Assembly: GCF_014145095.1 (NCBI RefSeq)
Contig: NZ_JAALDX010000056.1
Location: 7,811-42,252 of the forward strand
Length of the DNA: 34,442 nt
Direction of reading: 5' to 3'
Origin: Dietzia sp. SLG310A2-38A2
GTDB taxonomy: Bacteria > Actinomycetota > Actinomycetes > Mycobacteriales > Mycobacteriaceae
Below the pieces are notes generated by a model. The model was not told the DNA's origin and ran no database searches. It saw nothing but the letters and a program-made list of their open reading frames with translations. Position 1 is the stretch's first letter, and each line of letters opens with the position of its first letter. Positions 15,864-23,380 of the stretch are shown in pieces. A program made the translations under genes and the position numbers.

Positions 15864-17588
15864 ATGACCGAAGAACGCTGGCTGGTCGACACCGATCCGA
15901 GTGCACGCCTGCCCATCTACACGAGACTCAACGCCAGTGATGTGCTGTCCGATCCGATCACCCCGCTCGGCGCGGACCTGGGGTGGATCCAGAACATCCT
16001 CCCCGGATGGAACTACGGCTACGCCTTCCACGGCAGCTACTCGCTCACCGAACAACCGGATGTCGCGGCCTCGTCAGGCATCTTCTACGGACACCTGTAC
16101 ATCAATCTGTCGATGTCGCGGTTGGTCGGAATCCGCGGTGGACTCTCGGTTGAGCTGGTCGATCAGCTCTTCTACGGGGGCGACCCGGACATCCCGGAGT
16201 ACGTCGGCCATCCCGGTGACGAGAACGCCGACGCCAGCGCGCGGCTGGCCGAGCGGAACGCCTGGATCATGTCCACCGAGTCGTTCCCTGAACTCGAGGA
16301 GGATCGGGTCCTCGCCGATCGTCTGCGGACCGAGCGACCCGATGTCTCGACGATGACCCCGGCGGCGCTGGTGGCACGGGCCCGATCGGTCATGCCACTC
16401 GAGCGCGCCGCGTGGCGCGGAGAGGTTGTGGCCACCAACGGTGCGGCGGTCGGACCGTCGGTTCTCGGTCAGCTCCTCGGACCCGATAACCAGGACCTCG
16501 TCGTCCGACTGGTCGGGTCCGCCGGTGATGTCGACTCCGCCCTGCCGTCCTACGCTCTCTGGGCGCTCGGTCGGATGGTGCGAGCCAATGGGCAGCTGAC
16601 GGCAGCGTTCGACGAAGGGCTGGCGGACATCACGTCGCGGGTTCGGGGAATCGACCCCGACTTCGATGCCGCGTTCGCCCGATTCATCGCCGACTTCGGC
16701 TATCGCGGTCCCAACGAATGGGATCTGGGATCGGTCTCGTGGGAGACAAACCCGGAACTGGTGATCTCGCTGGTGGACCGACTCCGGCTCCAGGAGGACA
16801 CCGCCTCGCCGACCGCGCGCTTGGCCGAGCATTCGCAGGAGACCGGCGAGGCGCTCGCGCAGGCAAGAGCGATCGTCGGGGACGACTCCGAGGCACAGGC
16901 CACCCTGGCAGCAGCGCTCGCCTCCGCTCGTCGTTTCGCTGCCTGGCGAGAGCGGGCCAAGTCGAACTGCATCAAGGTGCTTCACGAGGCCCGAGTCCCG
17001 TTGATGGAGCTCGGTAGGCGTCTGCACGAGAGCGGAGATCTGGACGCGCCCGAGTTGGTGTTCATGGCCGTGGACGACGAACTGGACCTGCTCGCGAGCG
17101 AGCCCCGGGCTCTCAAGGGTGTTCTCGCCGATCGCCACCGCGCATGGAAGGACCTGTTCGGCCTCGAACTGCCGACTTTCCTGGACACCCGCCAGCCGAT
17201 TCCGCCGCTGGAGAGCCTGCGACGCAAAGGCGACAGCGCGGTCGTCCTCGCCGAGACCGGGGAGGTGCTCCACGGCTCCGGCGCCTCACCGGGAGTGGCG
17301 CGAGGCCGCACCCGCACCATCACGTCGATGGACGACCTCCGGAGTTTCGAGGTCGGGGAGATCCTCGTCGCGCCGCAGACCGACCCCTCCTGGACACCGT
17401 TGTTCATGGTGTCCGCGGCGGCCATCACCGATGTCGGAGCGATGGGTTCGCACGCCATGATCGTGAGTCGTGAGCTCGGGATCCCGTGCACGGCGGGTGT
17501 GCCCGGTGCCACCCGCCGCATTCCCGAGGGCACGCTGGTCGAGGTCGATGGAGCCAAGGGCACGGTCACGATTCTGGAGCTGCCGTGA
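15864..17588 (+). CDS. PEP-utilising enzyme family protein with C-terminal phosphohistidine swivel domain, no ATP-grasp domain (574 aa)
   Basis: The C-terminal 90 residues are a PEP-utilising-enzyme mobile domain: GSGASPGVARGRTR, then ILVAPQTDPSWTPLF, then GSHAMIVSRELGIPC with the phosphorylatable His530. The N-terminal 450 residues have no ATP-grasp (PPDK N-terminal) signature and no TIM-barrel PEP domain. They have an aromatic-rich start (GWIQNILPGWNYGYAFHGSY) and long helices, resembling the middle domain of rifampin phosphotransferases or the alpha subunit of phenylphosphate synthase. It would thus need an ATP-grasp partner to phosphorylate His530, and could then transfer phosphate to a hydroxylated substrate. 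That reaction is inferred. The start at 15864 has a weak AGAAAG box. The stop overlaps the next gene by 4 nt. Confidence 0.8.
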   Translation: MTEERWLVDTDPSARLPIYTRLNASDVLSDPITPLGADLGWIQNILPGWNYGYAFHGSYSLTEQPDVAASSGIFYGHLYINLSMSRLVGIRGGLSVELVDQLFYGGDPDIPEYVGHPGDENADASARLAERNAWIMSTESFPELEEDRVLADRLRTERPDVSTMTPAALVARARSVMPLERAAWRGEVVATNGAAVGPSVLGQLLGPDNQDLVVRLVGSAGDVDSALPSYALWALGRMVRANGQLTAAFDEGLADITSRVRGIDPDFDAAFARFIADFGYRGPNEWDLGSVSWETNPELVISLVDRLRLQEDTASPTARLAEHSQETGEALAQARAIVGDDSEAQATLAAALASARRFAAWRERAKSNCIKVLHEARVPLMELGRRLHESGDLDAPELVFMAVDDELDLLASEPRALKGVLADRHRAWKDLFGLELPTFLDTRQPIPPLESLRRKGDSAVVLAETGEVLHGSGASPGVARGRTRTITSMDDLRSFEVGEILVAPQTDPSWTPLFMVSAAAITDVGAMGSHAMIVSRELGIPCTAGVPGATRRIPEGTLVEVDGAKGTVTILELP

Positions 17589-18601
17589 CGGCCCCAGCGG
17601 GCACGCGGACCCGAGCCGTCGTCCTTCGTCGACGCCCCTCGGACGGTCAGCCCCACCCGGAGAACTTCGAGGTGCGCGAGTTGGATCTCGCCGCACCGGG
17701 AAAGGACCAGCTGGTCGTCGAGAATCGGTTCATGTCAGTGGACCCGTCGATGAAGGGCCGGCTGGGTACCTCGGAGATGCACTACACCACCAACTTCCGG
17801 GAGGGACAGCCCCTCGACGGCTCCGCTATCGGCATCGTGGTCCACGGAAACGCGGACATCCCCGAGGGCTCGTTCGTGCGGCATCGGCTCGGCTGGCGAG
17901 AGCACGCGGTCGTGGACGCCGCGGCCGCCACGGTGATCGACCCACGTGGGGTGGAACTGCACCACTGGCTCGGTGTTCTCGGCCAACCGGGCTTCACCGC
18001 CTACGCGGGGTTACTGCGTGCGGGGGGCCTGCAGCCCGGTGACGACGTGTTCGTCTCCGCGGCTGCCGGTGCAGTGGGGAGCGCCGCCGGCCAGTTCGCG
18101 AAGCTGCTCGGTGCGGGGAGGGTCATCGGGAGCGCTGGCGGCCAGGCCAAGGCGTCGTTGCTGACCGATCGTTTCGGCTACGACTCGTCGATTGACTACC
18201 GCTCGGAGCCCGTCTCCGAGGGACTCCGACGATGTGCCGAGGACGGCATCGACCTCTACTTCGACAACGTCGGCGGTGACCATCTGGTGGCCGCCCTGCA
18301 GAGTCTGCGGATCAACGGCCGCGTAGCACTGTGCGGCATGATCTCCAACGGCGGCGCGGATCGACCACCGGTGGACCATCTCATGCAGGCGATACTCAAG
18401 AGGATCACGTTGCGAGGGTTCATCGTCCGAGATCACGAGGACCTACGCGCGGAGTTCGAAGATCGCACCGTCGGCTGGATCTCACGCGGAGAGTTGACGG
18501 CCGAGGCCACCATTCATCGCGGAATCGACAACGCGGTCGATGCCTTCCTGGCGATGCTCGACGGCGGCAACGTCGGCAAGATGCTGGTCGAACTCGCCTG
18601 A
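17585..18601 (+). CDS. Zinc-independent medium-chain NADP-dependent oxidoreductase (CurA/prostaglandin reductase-like)
   Basis: MDR-superfamily reductase of the leukotriene B4 dehydrogenase/CurA branch: N-terminal VLRRRPSDGQPHPENFEVRE split by the expected strands, FMSVDPSMKGRL, then the nucleotide-binding AAAGAVGSAAGQFAKLLGA, and DLYFDNVGGDHL. No structural or catalytic zinc cysteines are present. Such enzymes reduce the double bond of enones or 2-enals with NADPH. The GTG start at 17585 overlaps the stop of the PEP-utilising gene (GTGA) and is preceded by GGAG, so the two proteins are co-translated. The longer frame upstream is a shadow. Terminal gene of its operon, 30 bp from the convergent erm stop. 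Confidence 0.9.
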   Translation: MTAPAGTRTRAVVLRRRPSDGQPHPENFEVRELDLAAPGKDQLVVENRFMSVDPSMKGRLGTSEMHYTTNFREGQPLDGSAIGIVVHGNADIPEGSFVRHRLGWREHAVVDAAAATVIDPRGVELHHWLGVLGQPGFTAYAGLLRAGGLQPGDDVFVSAAAGAVGSAAGQFAKLLGAGRVIGSAGGQAKASLLTDRFGYDSSIDYRSEPVSEGLRRCAEDGIDLYFDNVGGDHLVAALQSLRINGRVALCGMISNGGADRPPVDHLMQAILKRITLRGFIVRDHEDLRAEFEDRTVGWISRGELTAEATIHRGIDNAVDAFLAMLDGGNVGKMLVELA

Positions 18602-18631
18602 AGCCCGGCCGGGTCGACATTCCCGGGTGTG

Positions 18632-19411
18632 CTACCGGACCACCTGCCCCAGTGCCGCATACAGCGCAACCCAGTGATGCGCGGTGAGATCCTTGGGCAG
18701 GGCATTCGGTGCCACGCCCGCCCGGGCGATGACTCCCCGGACAGCTGATCTGCGCCGCGGGTGCACGACCGAGGCCAGGATCGCAGCGATGCCTCGGCCA
18801 CGGCCGGTGAAGACGTCGTGAACGAAACGTCGGTATGCACTCCTCTCGTTTTCAGCGAGAAGAGGACGAGGCCTCCGGGACAGGACGAGCAACGCTCCGT
18901 CGACGGTCGGCTCCGGCCGGAAGGCCCGGCGGGTCACCCGGCGATGCAGCGTGAACTCGATCCACGGCCACCACTGCGCGGTCATCATGGTTGCGCCCCC
19001 GACGCCTGCTCGGCGTCGCGCGACCTCCCACTGGACCACCAGGACGGCCGTCGTCGTGGACGAGGAGTGGAGTAGTTTGCGCAGAATCGAGGTGGTGAGG
19101 TGGAACGGGAGGTTGCCCACGACCACATGGGGAGTCGTCGGCAACGGCCACCGCACGAAGTCCGCGTGCACCAGATTTACGTCTGTAGCGAGTGAACCCT
19201 GTAGGTGCTCGACCGTTCGGGCGTCGATCTCCACCGCGGTGAGTGGGCGACCCAGTGTCTGCAACGGGGTGGTCAGTGCACCCCGGCCGGGCCCGATCTC
19301 GATGATCGGCCCGGAGGTGTCGTCGACGATGTCGATGATCTCGTCGACGACGGTGGTGTCGGTGAGGAAGTTCTGGCCGTGCTCGTGTCGGCCGCCCCGG
19401 TAGGTGGGCAT
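18632..19411 (-). CDS. erm: 23S rRNA (adenine) N6-methyltransferase, Erm family
   Basis: SAM-dependent methylase expected to modify A2058 of 23S rRNA, giving macrolide-lincosamide-streptogramin B resistance. Conserved motifs are GQNFLTD (12-18), EIGPGRGALTTPL (motif I, 38-50), the acidic Glu61 in VEIDA, HADF with Asp84, and the catalytic NLPF at 100-103 (Phe instead of the more common Tyr). Length 259 aa is normal, with a basic C-terminal region. The RsmA/KsgA family is the alternative, but the short N terminus and the leader peptide upstream favour Erm. The start at 19411 has a GGAG box that can be paired away (see the leader region). Expression is therefore probably inducible. Confidence 0.87.
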   Translation of the reverse strand: MPTYRGGRHEHGQNFLTDTTVVDEIIDIVDDTSGPIIEIGPGRGALTTPLQTLGRPLTAVEIDARTVEHLQGSLATDVNLVHADFVRWPLPTTPHVVVGNLPFHLTTSILRKLLHSSSTTTAVLVVQWEVARRRAGVGGATMMTAQWWPWIEFTLHRRVTRRAFRPEPTVDGALLVLSRRPRPLLAENERSAYRRFVHDVFTGRGRGIAAILASVVHPRRRSAVRGVIARAGVAPNALPKDLTAHHWVALYAALGQVVR

Positions 19412-19416
19412 GTGAA

Positions 19417-19514
19417 GACGCTCCGAATGAAGAGAGTGCGCCCGGGCATGCAGAAGCGCCGCCCGGCTGGACCGCGGAGCGGCGGAAGCGTCCTACAGGA
19501 GGGAATCCGCCGCT
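19417..19514 (-). promoter_or_regulatory. Candidate erm translational/transcriptional attenuator (competing helices)
   Basis: Immediately after the leader peptide, AGCGGCGGA (covering 19506-19514, overlapping the leader stop) can pair perfectly over 9 bp with TCCGCCGCT (19478-19486). The overlapping stretch 19483-19492 can instead pair with 19417-19425, which contains the GGAG ribosome-binding site of erm: 6 perfect pairs, then 3 more after a one-base bulge. The two pairings exclude each other, as in known erm attenuators. Structures were found by eye, without energy calculation. Confidence 0.6.
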
Positions 19515-19554
19515 AGAAGCGACGGTCCCGAATCAGGGTCTGGAAGCAAGCCAT
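19513..19554 (-). CDS. Erm leader peptide (13 aa)
   Basis: A short frame 101 nt upstream of erm encodes MACFQTLIRDRRF and a TAG stop. The Arg-Asp-Arg run fits the (+)x(+) class of macrolide-dependent ribosome-arrest motifs known from other erm leaders such as ErmDL. A -10-like TACACT lies just upstream on the same strand (19562-19567), so its transcript could start at or next to the ATG (leaderless). It is followed directly by the inverted repeats described for the attenuator. Confidence 0.62.
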   Translation of the reverse strand: MACFQTLIRDRRF

Positions 19555-19595
19555 GACGGGGAGTGTATCGGACTCTCCGGGCGTAGTTCCCGCGA

Positions 19596-20153
19596 TCACT
19601 CCCGGTGGAGCGGTCCCAGGACGGGCGCCATCCACCCGGAGATGAACGCGCGCAGCTCGTCGTCGGGACGGGAGGCAGGGTCGTCCAGGCAGAGCACCGA
19701 CCAGCCGACGTGCACGGCGATGTCAGCCAGGTTATCCACCCTGCCCTCGAGCTCAGGGAAGCGCTCGACGGCGGGAGAGAGCAGTGCCACCGCGTAGTCA
19801 CGCGCGCGGCGGGCCGCTCCCGGGTCGAAGATCGGGTTGGCCGTTCCGGACAGCGTGAGCCCCCGGAGCAACGGATCGCCGAGGACGTGGTGACGCGCCT
19901 GGATCATCATCTCGACGAACATTTCCAATGGCGACCCGGTCGACTCCATCAATTCGGCGAATGCCCCGGTCAGCGAGGTCAGCCGGTCGGAGACGGCCTG
20001 GGACACCAACTCTTCCCGGGTCCCGAAGATCGAATGGACGGTCTGCCGACTCACTCCCGCACGCCTGGCCACTCCGGCGACGCTCACGGCAGTGAAGCCC
20101 GACTCCCCGATCACGGCTCGGGTGGCCTCGAGGATGATCTCCCGGGATCGCAC
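19596..20153 (-). CDS. TetR-family regulator (185 aa)
   Basis: The N-terminal HTH is clear: REIILEATRAVIGESGFTAV followed by GVSRQTVHSIFGTREELV. The C-terminal helical domain has a typical length. The start is GTG at 20153, the only usable in-frame start, with no strong Shine-Dalgarno, 66 bp after the stop of the GMC oxidoreductase on the same strand. Co-transcription with that gene is likely, and it may regulate it. It also lies immediately upstream of the erm leader, so read-through into erm is possible. Confidence 0.85.
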   Translation of the reverse strand: MRSREIILEATRAVIGESGFTAVSVAGVARRAGVSRQTVHSIFGTREELVSQAVSDRLTSLTGAFAELMESTGSPLEMFVEMMIQARHHVLGDPLLRGLTLSGTANPIFDPGAARRARDYAVALLSPAVERFPELEGRVDNLADIAVHVGWSVLCLDDPASRPDDELRAFISGWMAPVLGPLHRE

Positions 20154-20219
20154 CCGTCCACTATCCGCCAGCGCCGGGCCGCGTGTCGACGCATGGGGAT
20201 CCTGCGCTCGGGTTGGTGC

Positions 20220-21830
20220 TTAGAAGACCTGGCCGACGTCGTGTCTGACGATCCTGTCGAGAGCGCGTTCGGCGATAGCGGCGATGGTGAGCGACGGGTT
20301 GCAGGCGGCGGTGGTGCCGGGGATGAGGGCTCCGTCGATCACGTACAGACCGCGTTGGCCCATGACGCGTCCTTCCAGGTCACAGACCCGGTCCATGGCG
20401 GCCCCGCCGAGGGGATGCCAGGTGGAGTTGAGTAGTTCATTGGTGTCGGTCAGGTGGCCGGACTCTCCGACGATCGTCCGCGCCGTACGCGAGATGTGCT
20501 GGTGAATGATGTGACCGTCACCGTGGGCGGGCCACTCGATGACTCCGCGGTCTTGGACGGGGTCGTACACGATCCGACCGCGGTCCGCGCTCACGCCGTA
20601 ACCCACGAGCACAGTGCTGTGGATCGGCACCCCGACGGAGGGCAGCGAGGCCTGGATCACGGTGTGAGCCGAGGTCGGGTCCTTCCAGTTGAGGCTGCCG
20701 TAGACCACAGGGCCTCCCTGCTCGGCGGGGAACCCAGCCGTGGGATCGGTCCAGATGTAGATCCGATCGGCGTTGGTGCCCCACCCTTCGCCGATCGCAT
20801 CGGGCAGGTCGGTCACCGCGCCGTTCGCGTCAGCACGGCCGAGGAGGGTCGAGGTGTTGACCGATCCTGCGGCCAGGATCAGCGCCGATGCGCGCAGGGT
20901 GAGCGTCCTCAAGAGGTTCCCGCCGAGGTCGAGCACATGCACGTCGAGTTCCCAGGAACCGTCCGGTGCGCGGCGCATCGCACGCACATCGTGGAGCGGC
21001 CGCACATCGACCAGTCCGGTCGCCTCCGCCTGGGCGAGGTAGGTGACGTCAACAGAGTTCTTACCTCCGTTGTTGACCCCCAGAGAGCTGTCGCCATTGG
21101 TGAACGACGGCCTCATCTCACCCCGCAGCTCGGCAAGGGCATACTCCCAGTCGATCGGCATGGGGATCTTGCTGACCGGCAGACCGGAGTCCCGGGCCCG
21201 CTGGGCGAAATGCCGGGAGGCCGCGTACTGGGGCGACTCGATGAGGTCGTCGGGAGCCTCGGCGAGCCGGAGCATCCGGGCCACACGCGGGAAGTACTCC
21301 CGGTCCATCTCGGGCCAGTCGATCGCGCCGGGAAACCACTCGGAGAAGAGCTCCTCGGTGGGCTGGAGTGACATGCCCTGATATATCAGTGATCCGCCTC
21401 CCACTCCCGTGGGCAGGACCGCCGTCATGTTGTCGCCCACCGACGCCTCGAGCAAGCCGGTGTAGCGGGGCAGGTCGACCGGGCGACCGAACACCTCGGC
21501 GGCGCCACCGAACCAGAGCGCGCGCTCATCGGGGGAGGTCGCACTGGGGAACGTGTCGGAGTTCGGACCGGCCGGCCAACGCCTTCCACGTTCGAGGACC
21601 ACGACGGGCACCCCTGCCTGGGCCAGTCGCAGAGCGGAGACGCCGCCACCGAACCCGCTGCCCACCACCAGGACACGGTGCTCCTCCACCTCATGGGGAA
21701 TCCGTCCAGTGGCAGACACCGGGACGGAGTGGTCACCCGCCCGAGCTGCCGCGGAGTGCGCGGTGGCGGCCGCCGCGATGCCGGCCGCGGCCACCGAACC
21801 CAGGAAGCCCCGACGGGAGAGTAAGTGCAT
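20220..21830 (-). CDS. Tat-exported GMC-family flavin oxidoreductase (cholesterol oxidase-like, 536 aa)
   Basis: FAD enzyme related to class I cholesterol oxidases. A twin-arginine signal (SRRGFLGSVAAAG, 5-17, then Ala-rich) predicts folded export. The dinucleotide motif VVGSGFGGGVSALRLAQAG is at about 55-73, followed by PDERALWFGG, and LILAAGSVNTSTLLGRA. The C terminus holds NSTWHPLGGA, where His corresponds to the catalytic His of cholesterol oxidase, and ACNPSLTIAAIAERA, with the catalytic Asn. The segment VIQASLP appears to align with the one carrying Glu361 of Streptomyces cholesterol oxidase, and shows no Glu there, so steroid isomerase activity may be absent. It follows a near-consensus promoter. 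The substrate is probably a sterol or other secondary alcohol, unproven. Confidence 0.87.
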   Translation of the reverse strand: MHLLSRRGFLGSVAAAGIAAAATAHSAAARAGDHSVPVSATGRIPHEVEEHRVLVVGSGFGGGVSALRLAQAGVPVVVLERGRRWPAGPNSDTFPSATSPDERALWFGGAAEVFGRPVDLPRYTGLLEASVGDNMTAVLPTGVGGGSLIYQGMSLQPTEELFSEWFPGAIDWPEMDREYFPRVARMLRLAEAPDDLIESPQYAASRHFAQRARDSGLPVSKIPMPIDWEYALAELRGEMRPSFTNGDSSLGVNNGGKNSVDVTYLAQAEATGLVDVRPLHDVRAMRRAPDGSWELDVHVLDLGGNLLRTLTLRASALILAAGSVNTSTLLGRADANGAVTDLPDAIGEGWGTNADRIYIWTDPTAGFPAEQGGPVVYGSLNWKDPTSAHTVIQASLPSVGVPIHSTVLVGYGVSADRGRIVYDPVQDRGVIEWPAHGDGHIIHQHISRTARTIVGESGHLTDTNELLNSTWHPLGGAAMDRVCDLEGRVMGQRGLYVIDGALIPGTTAACNPSLTIAAIAERALDRIVRHDVGQVF

Positions 21831-21879
21831 TGGTTCCTCGAGTTCTCATCGGAAGTGACGGGCGCCACTCACCCCGGGA

Positions 21880-21908
21880 AAACTAGACACTTGCTCTCAA
21901 CCTGTCAA
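21880..21908 (-). promoter_or_regulatory. Sigma-70-type promoter of the GMC oxidoreductase
   Basis: On the minus strand: perfect -35 TTGACA (21903-21908), 17-bp spacer, -10 TAGTTT (21880-21885). This is about 50 bp upstream of the ATG, a very strong match for an actinobacterial housekeeping promoter. Confidence 0.7.
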
Positions 21909-21966
21909 GATCTTCGATTGGCCCAGAGACTGCCGGGCTATCGGGCGGACGGAATCGTCGTCGTCG

Positions 21967-22854
21967 TCACCGGGCCGCGGTGAGACGTGGCAGCAACGCC
22001 TGGAGTTCGGCTATCGGGGCATCGGCGAGCGGACGCACGGGACGGCGCACCGCGACCGTGTCCGTCAGGCCGAGGAGGAACGCGAGTTGGGCGGCCACCC
22101 GGTAGCTGCCGTACCGGGCGAACAGTCCCCACAACGGAGCGAGCTGAGCCGCGATCGCGTCGGCTTCCGCCCTGTCACCGCGCTGGGCCGCACGCGTCAG
22201 AGCCACCGCGGGCCCAGGAAGCGTGCCGCCGACGACGGAATACCAGACGTCAGCGCCACCGAGGAGCGCGTCTCGGGCGAACGCGTCACCGCTGACTCCC
22301 AGCGTCACGTCTTCGGGCACTGCCTGCCGGAGGACGCCCAACCGATCGGTGAACGCCGGCACCGGGGCGCCGGGCAGCTTGATCGATCGCACCTGCGGGA
22401 GCGCAGCGACATGCTCGTGCATTGAATCGGTGAACGTGACGTGCGTCGTGCCGGGGTTGTCGTACACGCAGATCGGCACCGAAGACCGCGCGGCGACGTC
22501 CTCGAAGAACCCGACCACCTCCTCGTCCGTCAGCGGTTGATAGGTCATCGCCGAGACCAACAGGCCGGACGCGCCCGCCGCCTGCGCGGCATCGACGTTG
22601 CGGAACACGTCGGACAACGTCAGTGCCCCGACTCCGATGATCACCGGCACGTCGCCCGCGGCCGACACAACCGCCCGCGCTGCTTGCGCCCGTTCTGCCG
22701 TGGAGAGATACGGGTACGACCCGGTAGAACCGAGCGCCCCTATCGAATCGACGCCCGCGCCCACCAGCCCCTCAACGATTCTGGACAGCCTGCCGGAGTC
22801 CACACCACTATCGCTCAGAGGAGTAACCGGGAACGCGCTCAAGCCAGTGAACAT
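21967..22854 (-). CDS. Dihydrodipicolinate synthase/N-acetylneuraminate lyase family aldolase (DapA-like)
   Basis: Class I (Schiff-base) aldolase with the TIM-barrel signature LGSTGSYPYLSTAER (41-55, where DapA has GTTGE). Tyr131 is in CVYDNPGTT and the Schiff-base lysine Lys159 is in SIKLPG. Length 295 aa is normal. The GSTGSYPYL variant of the substrate loop indicates that it is probably not the lysine-biosynthetic DapA but a catabolic pyruvate aldolase or lyase. The start at 22854 precedes FTGLSAFPVTP, the usual N terminus. The gene lies 9 bp downstream of the HxlR gene on the same strand, so the two may be co-transcribed. Confidence 0.88.
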   Translation of the reverse strand: MFTGLSAFPVTPLSDSGVDSGRLSRIVEGLVGAGVDSIGALGSTGSYPYLSTAERAQAARAVVSAAGDVPVIIGVGALTLSDVFRNVDAAQAAGASGLLVSAMTYQPLTDEEVVGFFEDVAARSSVPICVYDNPGTTHVTFTDSMHEHVAALPQVRSIKLPGAPVPAFTDRLGVLRQAVPEDVTLGVSGDAFARDALLGGADVWYSVVGGTLPGPAVALTRAAQRGDRAEADAIAAQLAPLWGLFARYGSYRVAAQLAFLLGLTDTVAVRRPVRPLADAPIAELQALLPRLTAAR

Positions 22855-22863
22855 GGCTCCACG

Positions 22864-23256
22864 CTAATCAGCGACGCGAGTAACGGCGGACGCCGAACCG
22901 AGTTCTCTGTTCGAGACGAAGATCATCAGGGCCAGGAGCCGCTCGGTGAGCTCCACACCGTCCGGAGTCAGCGAGTACTCGACATGCGGCGGCACAACCG
23001 GCCTGGCATCTCGGTGGACGTATCCGTCTGCCTCGAGGTTGCGGAGGGTCTGGGACAGCATCTTGTCCGTGATGCCGGAGGCCCGGTGGCGCAGCTCATT
23101 CCAGCGCAGCGGCTCGCCGTCGGAGAGCGCCGCCAGCAGCAACGGCGCCCACCTGCTGGTGACCCGGCTCAGTGCCTCACGGGTCGGGCAATTCTGGGTG
23201 TAGACGCCCTCGCCGAAGGCGGCAGCCAGCTGGAGCGAGCTTTCACTAACTTTCAT
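22864..23256 (-). CDS. HxlR/DUF24-family redox-type regulator (QorR-like)
   Basis: Winged-helix regulator of 130 aa. Cys23 in TQNCPTREALSRV occupies the N-terminal position of the redox-sensing cysteine in YodB, HypR and QorR. HTH and wing segments are LRHRASGITDKMLSQTLRNL and VPPHVEYSLTPDG. It is divergent from a QorB-like reductase gene, the same arrangement as qorR-qor2 in Corynebacterium glutamicum, where the regulator loses DNA binding on thiol oxidation. By analogy it represses itself and the reductase in response to quinones or disulfide stress (inference from context). Confidence 0.87.
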   Translation of the reverse strand: MKVSESSLQLAAAFGEGVYTQNCPTREALSRVTSRWAPLLLAALSDGEPLRWNELRHRASGITDKMLSQTLRNLEADGYVHRDARPVVPPHVEYSLTPDGVELTERLLALMIFVSNRELGSASAVTRVAD

Positions 23257-23260
23257 ACCA

Positions 23261-23283
23261 GTACCTTACTTAAAGGTGGGTAC
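23261..23283. promoter_or_regulatory. Operator candidate for the HxlR regulator
   Basis: Nested inverted repeats GTACC...GGTAC (23261-23265 and 23279-23283) and ACCTT-ACTTA-AAGGT (23263-23277) lie 4 bp upstream of the regulator's ATG. DUF24-family regulators bind such short dyads over their own promoters. Confidence 0.55.
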
Positions 23284-23380
23284 AGGTGATCGGAAACAGT
23301 TTGCGACAACTGGTGGTTAGTAGTCGCGTCAGACAGTTGACGTCCATCGGTCGACAGACCCAGTACCCAGGAGAAACATC

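Noticed and set aside
16074-17273. 399-codon minus-strand frame
   Set aside because: Antisense to the PEP-utilising gene, whose motifs fix the coding strand; no ribosome-binding site or domain.
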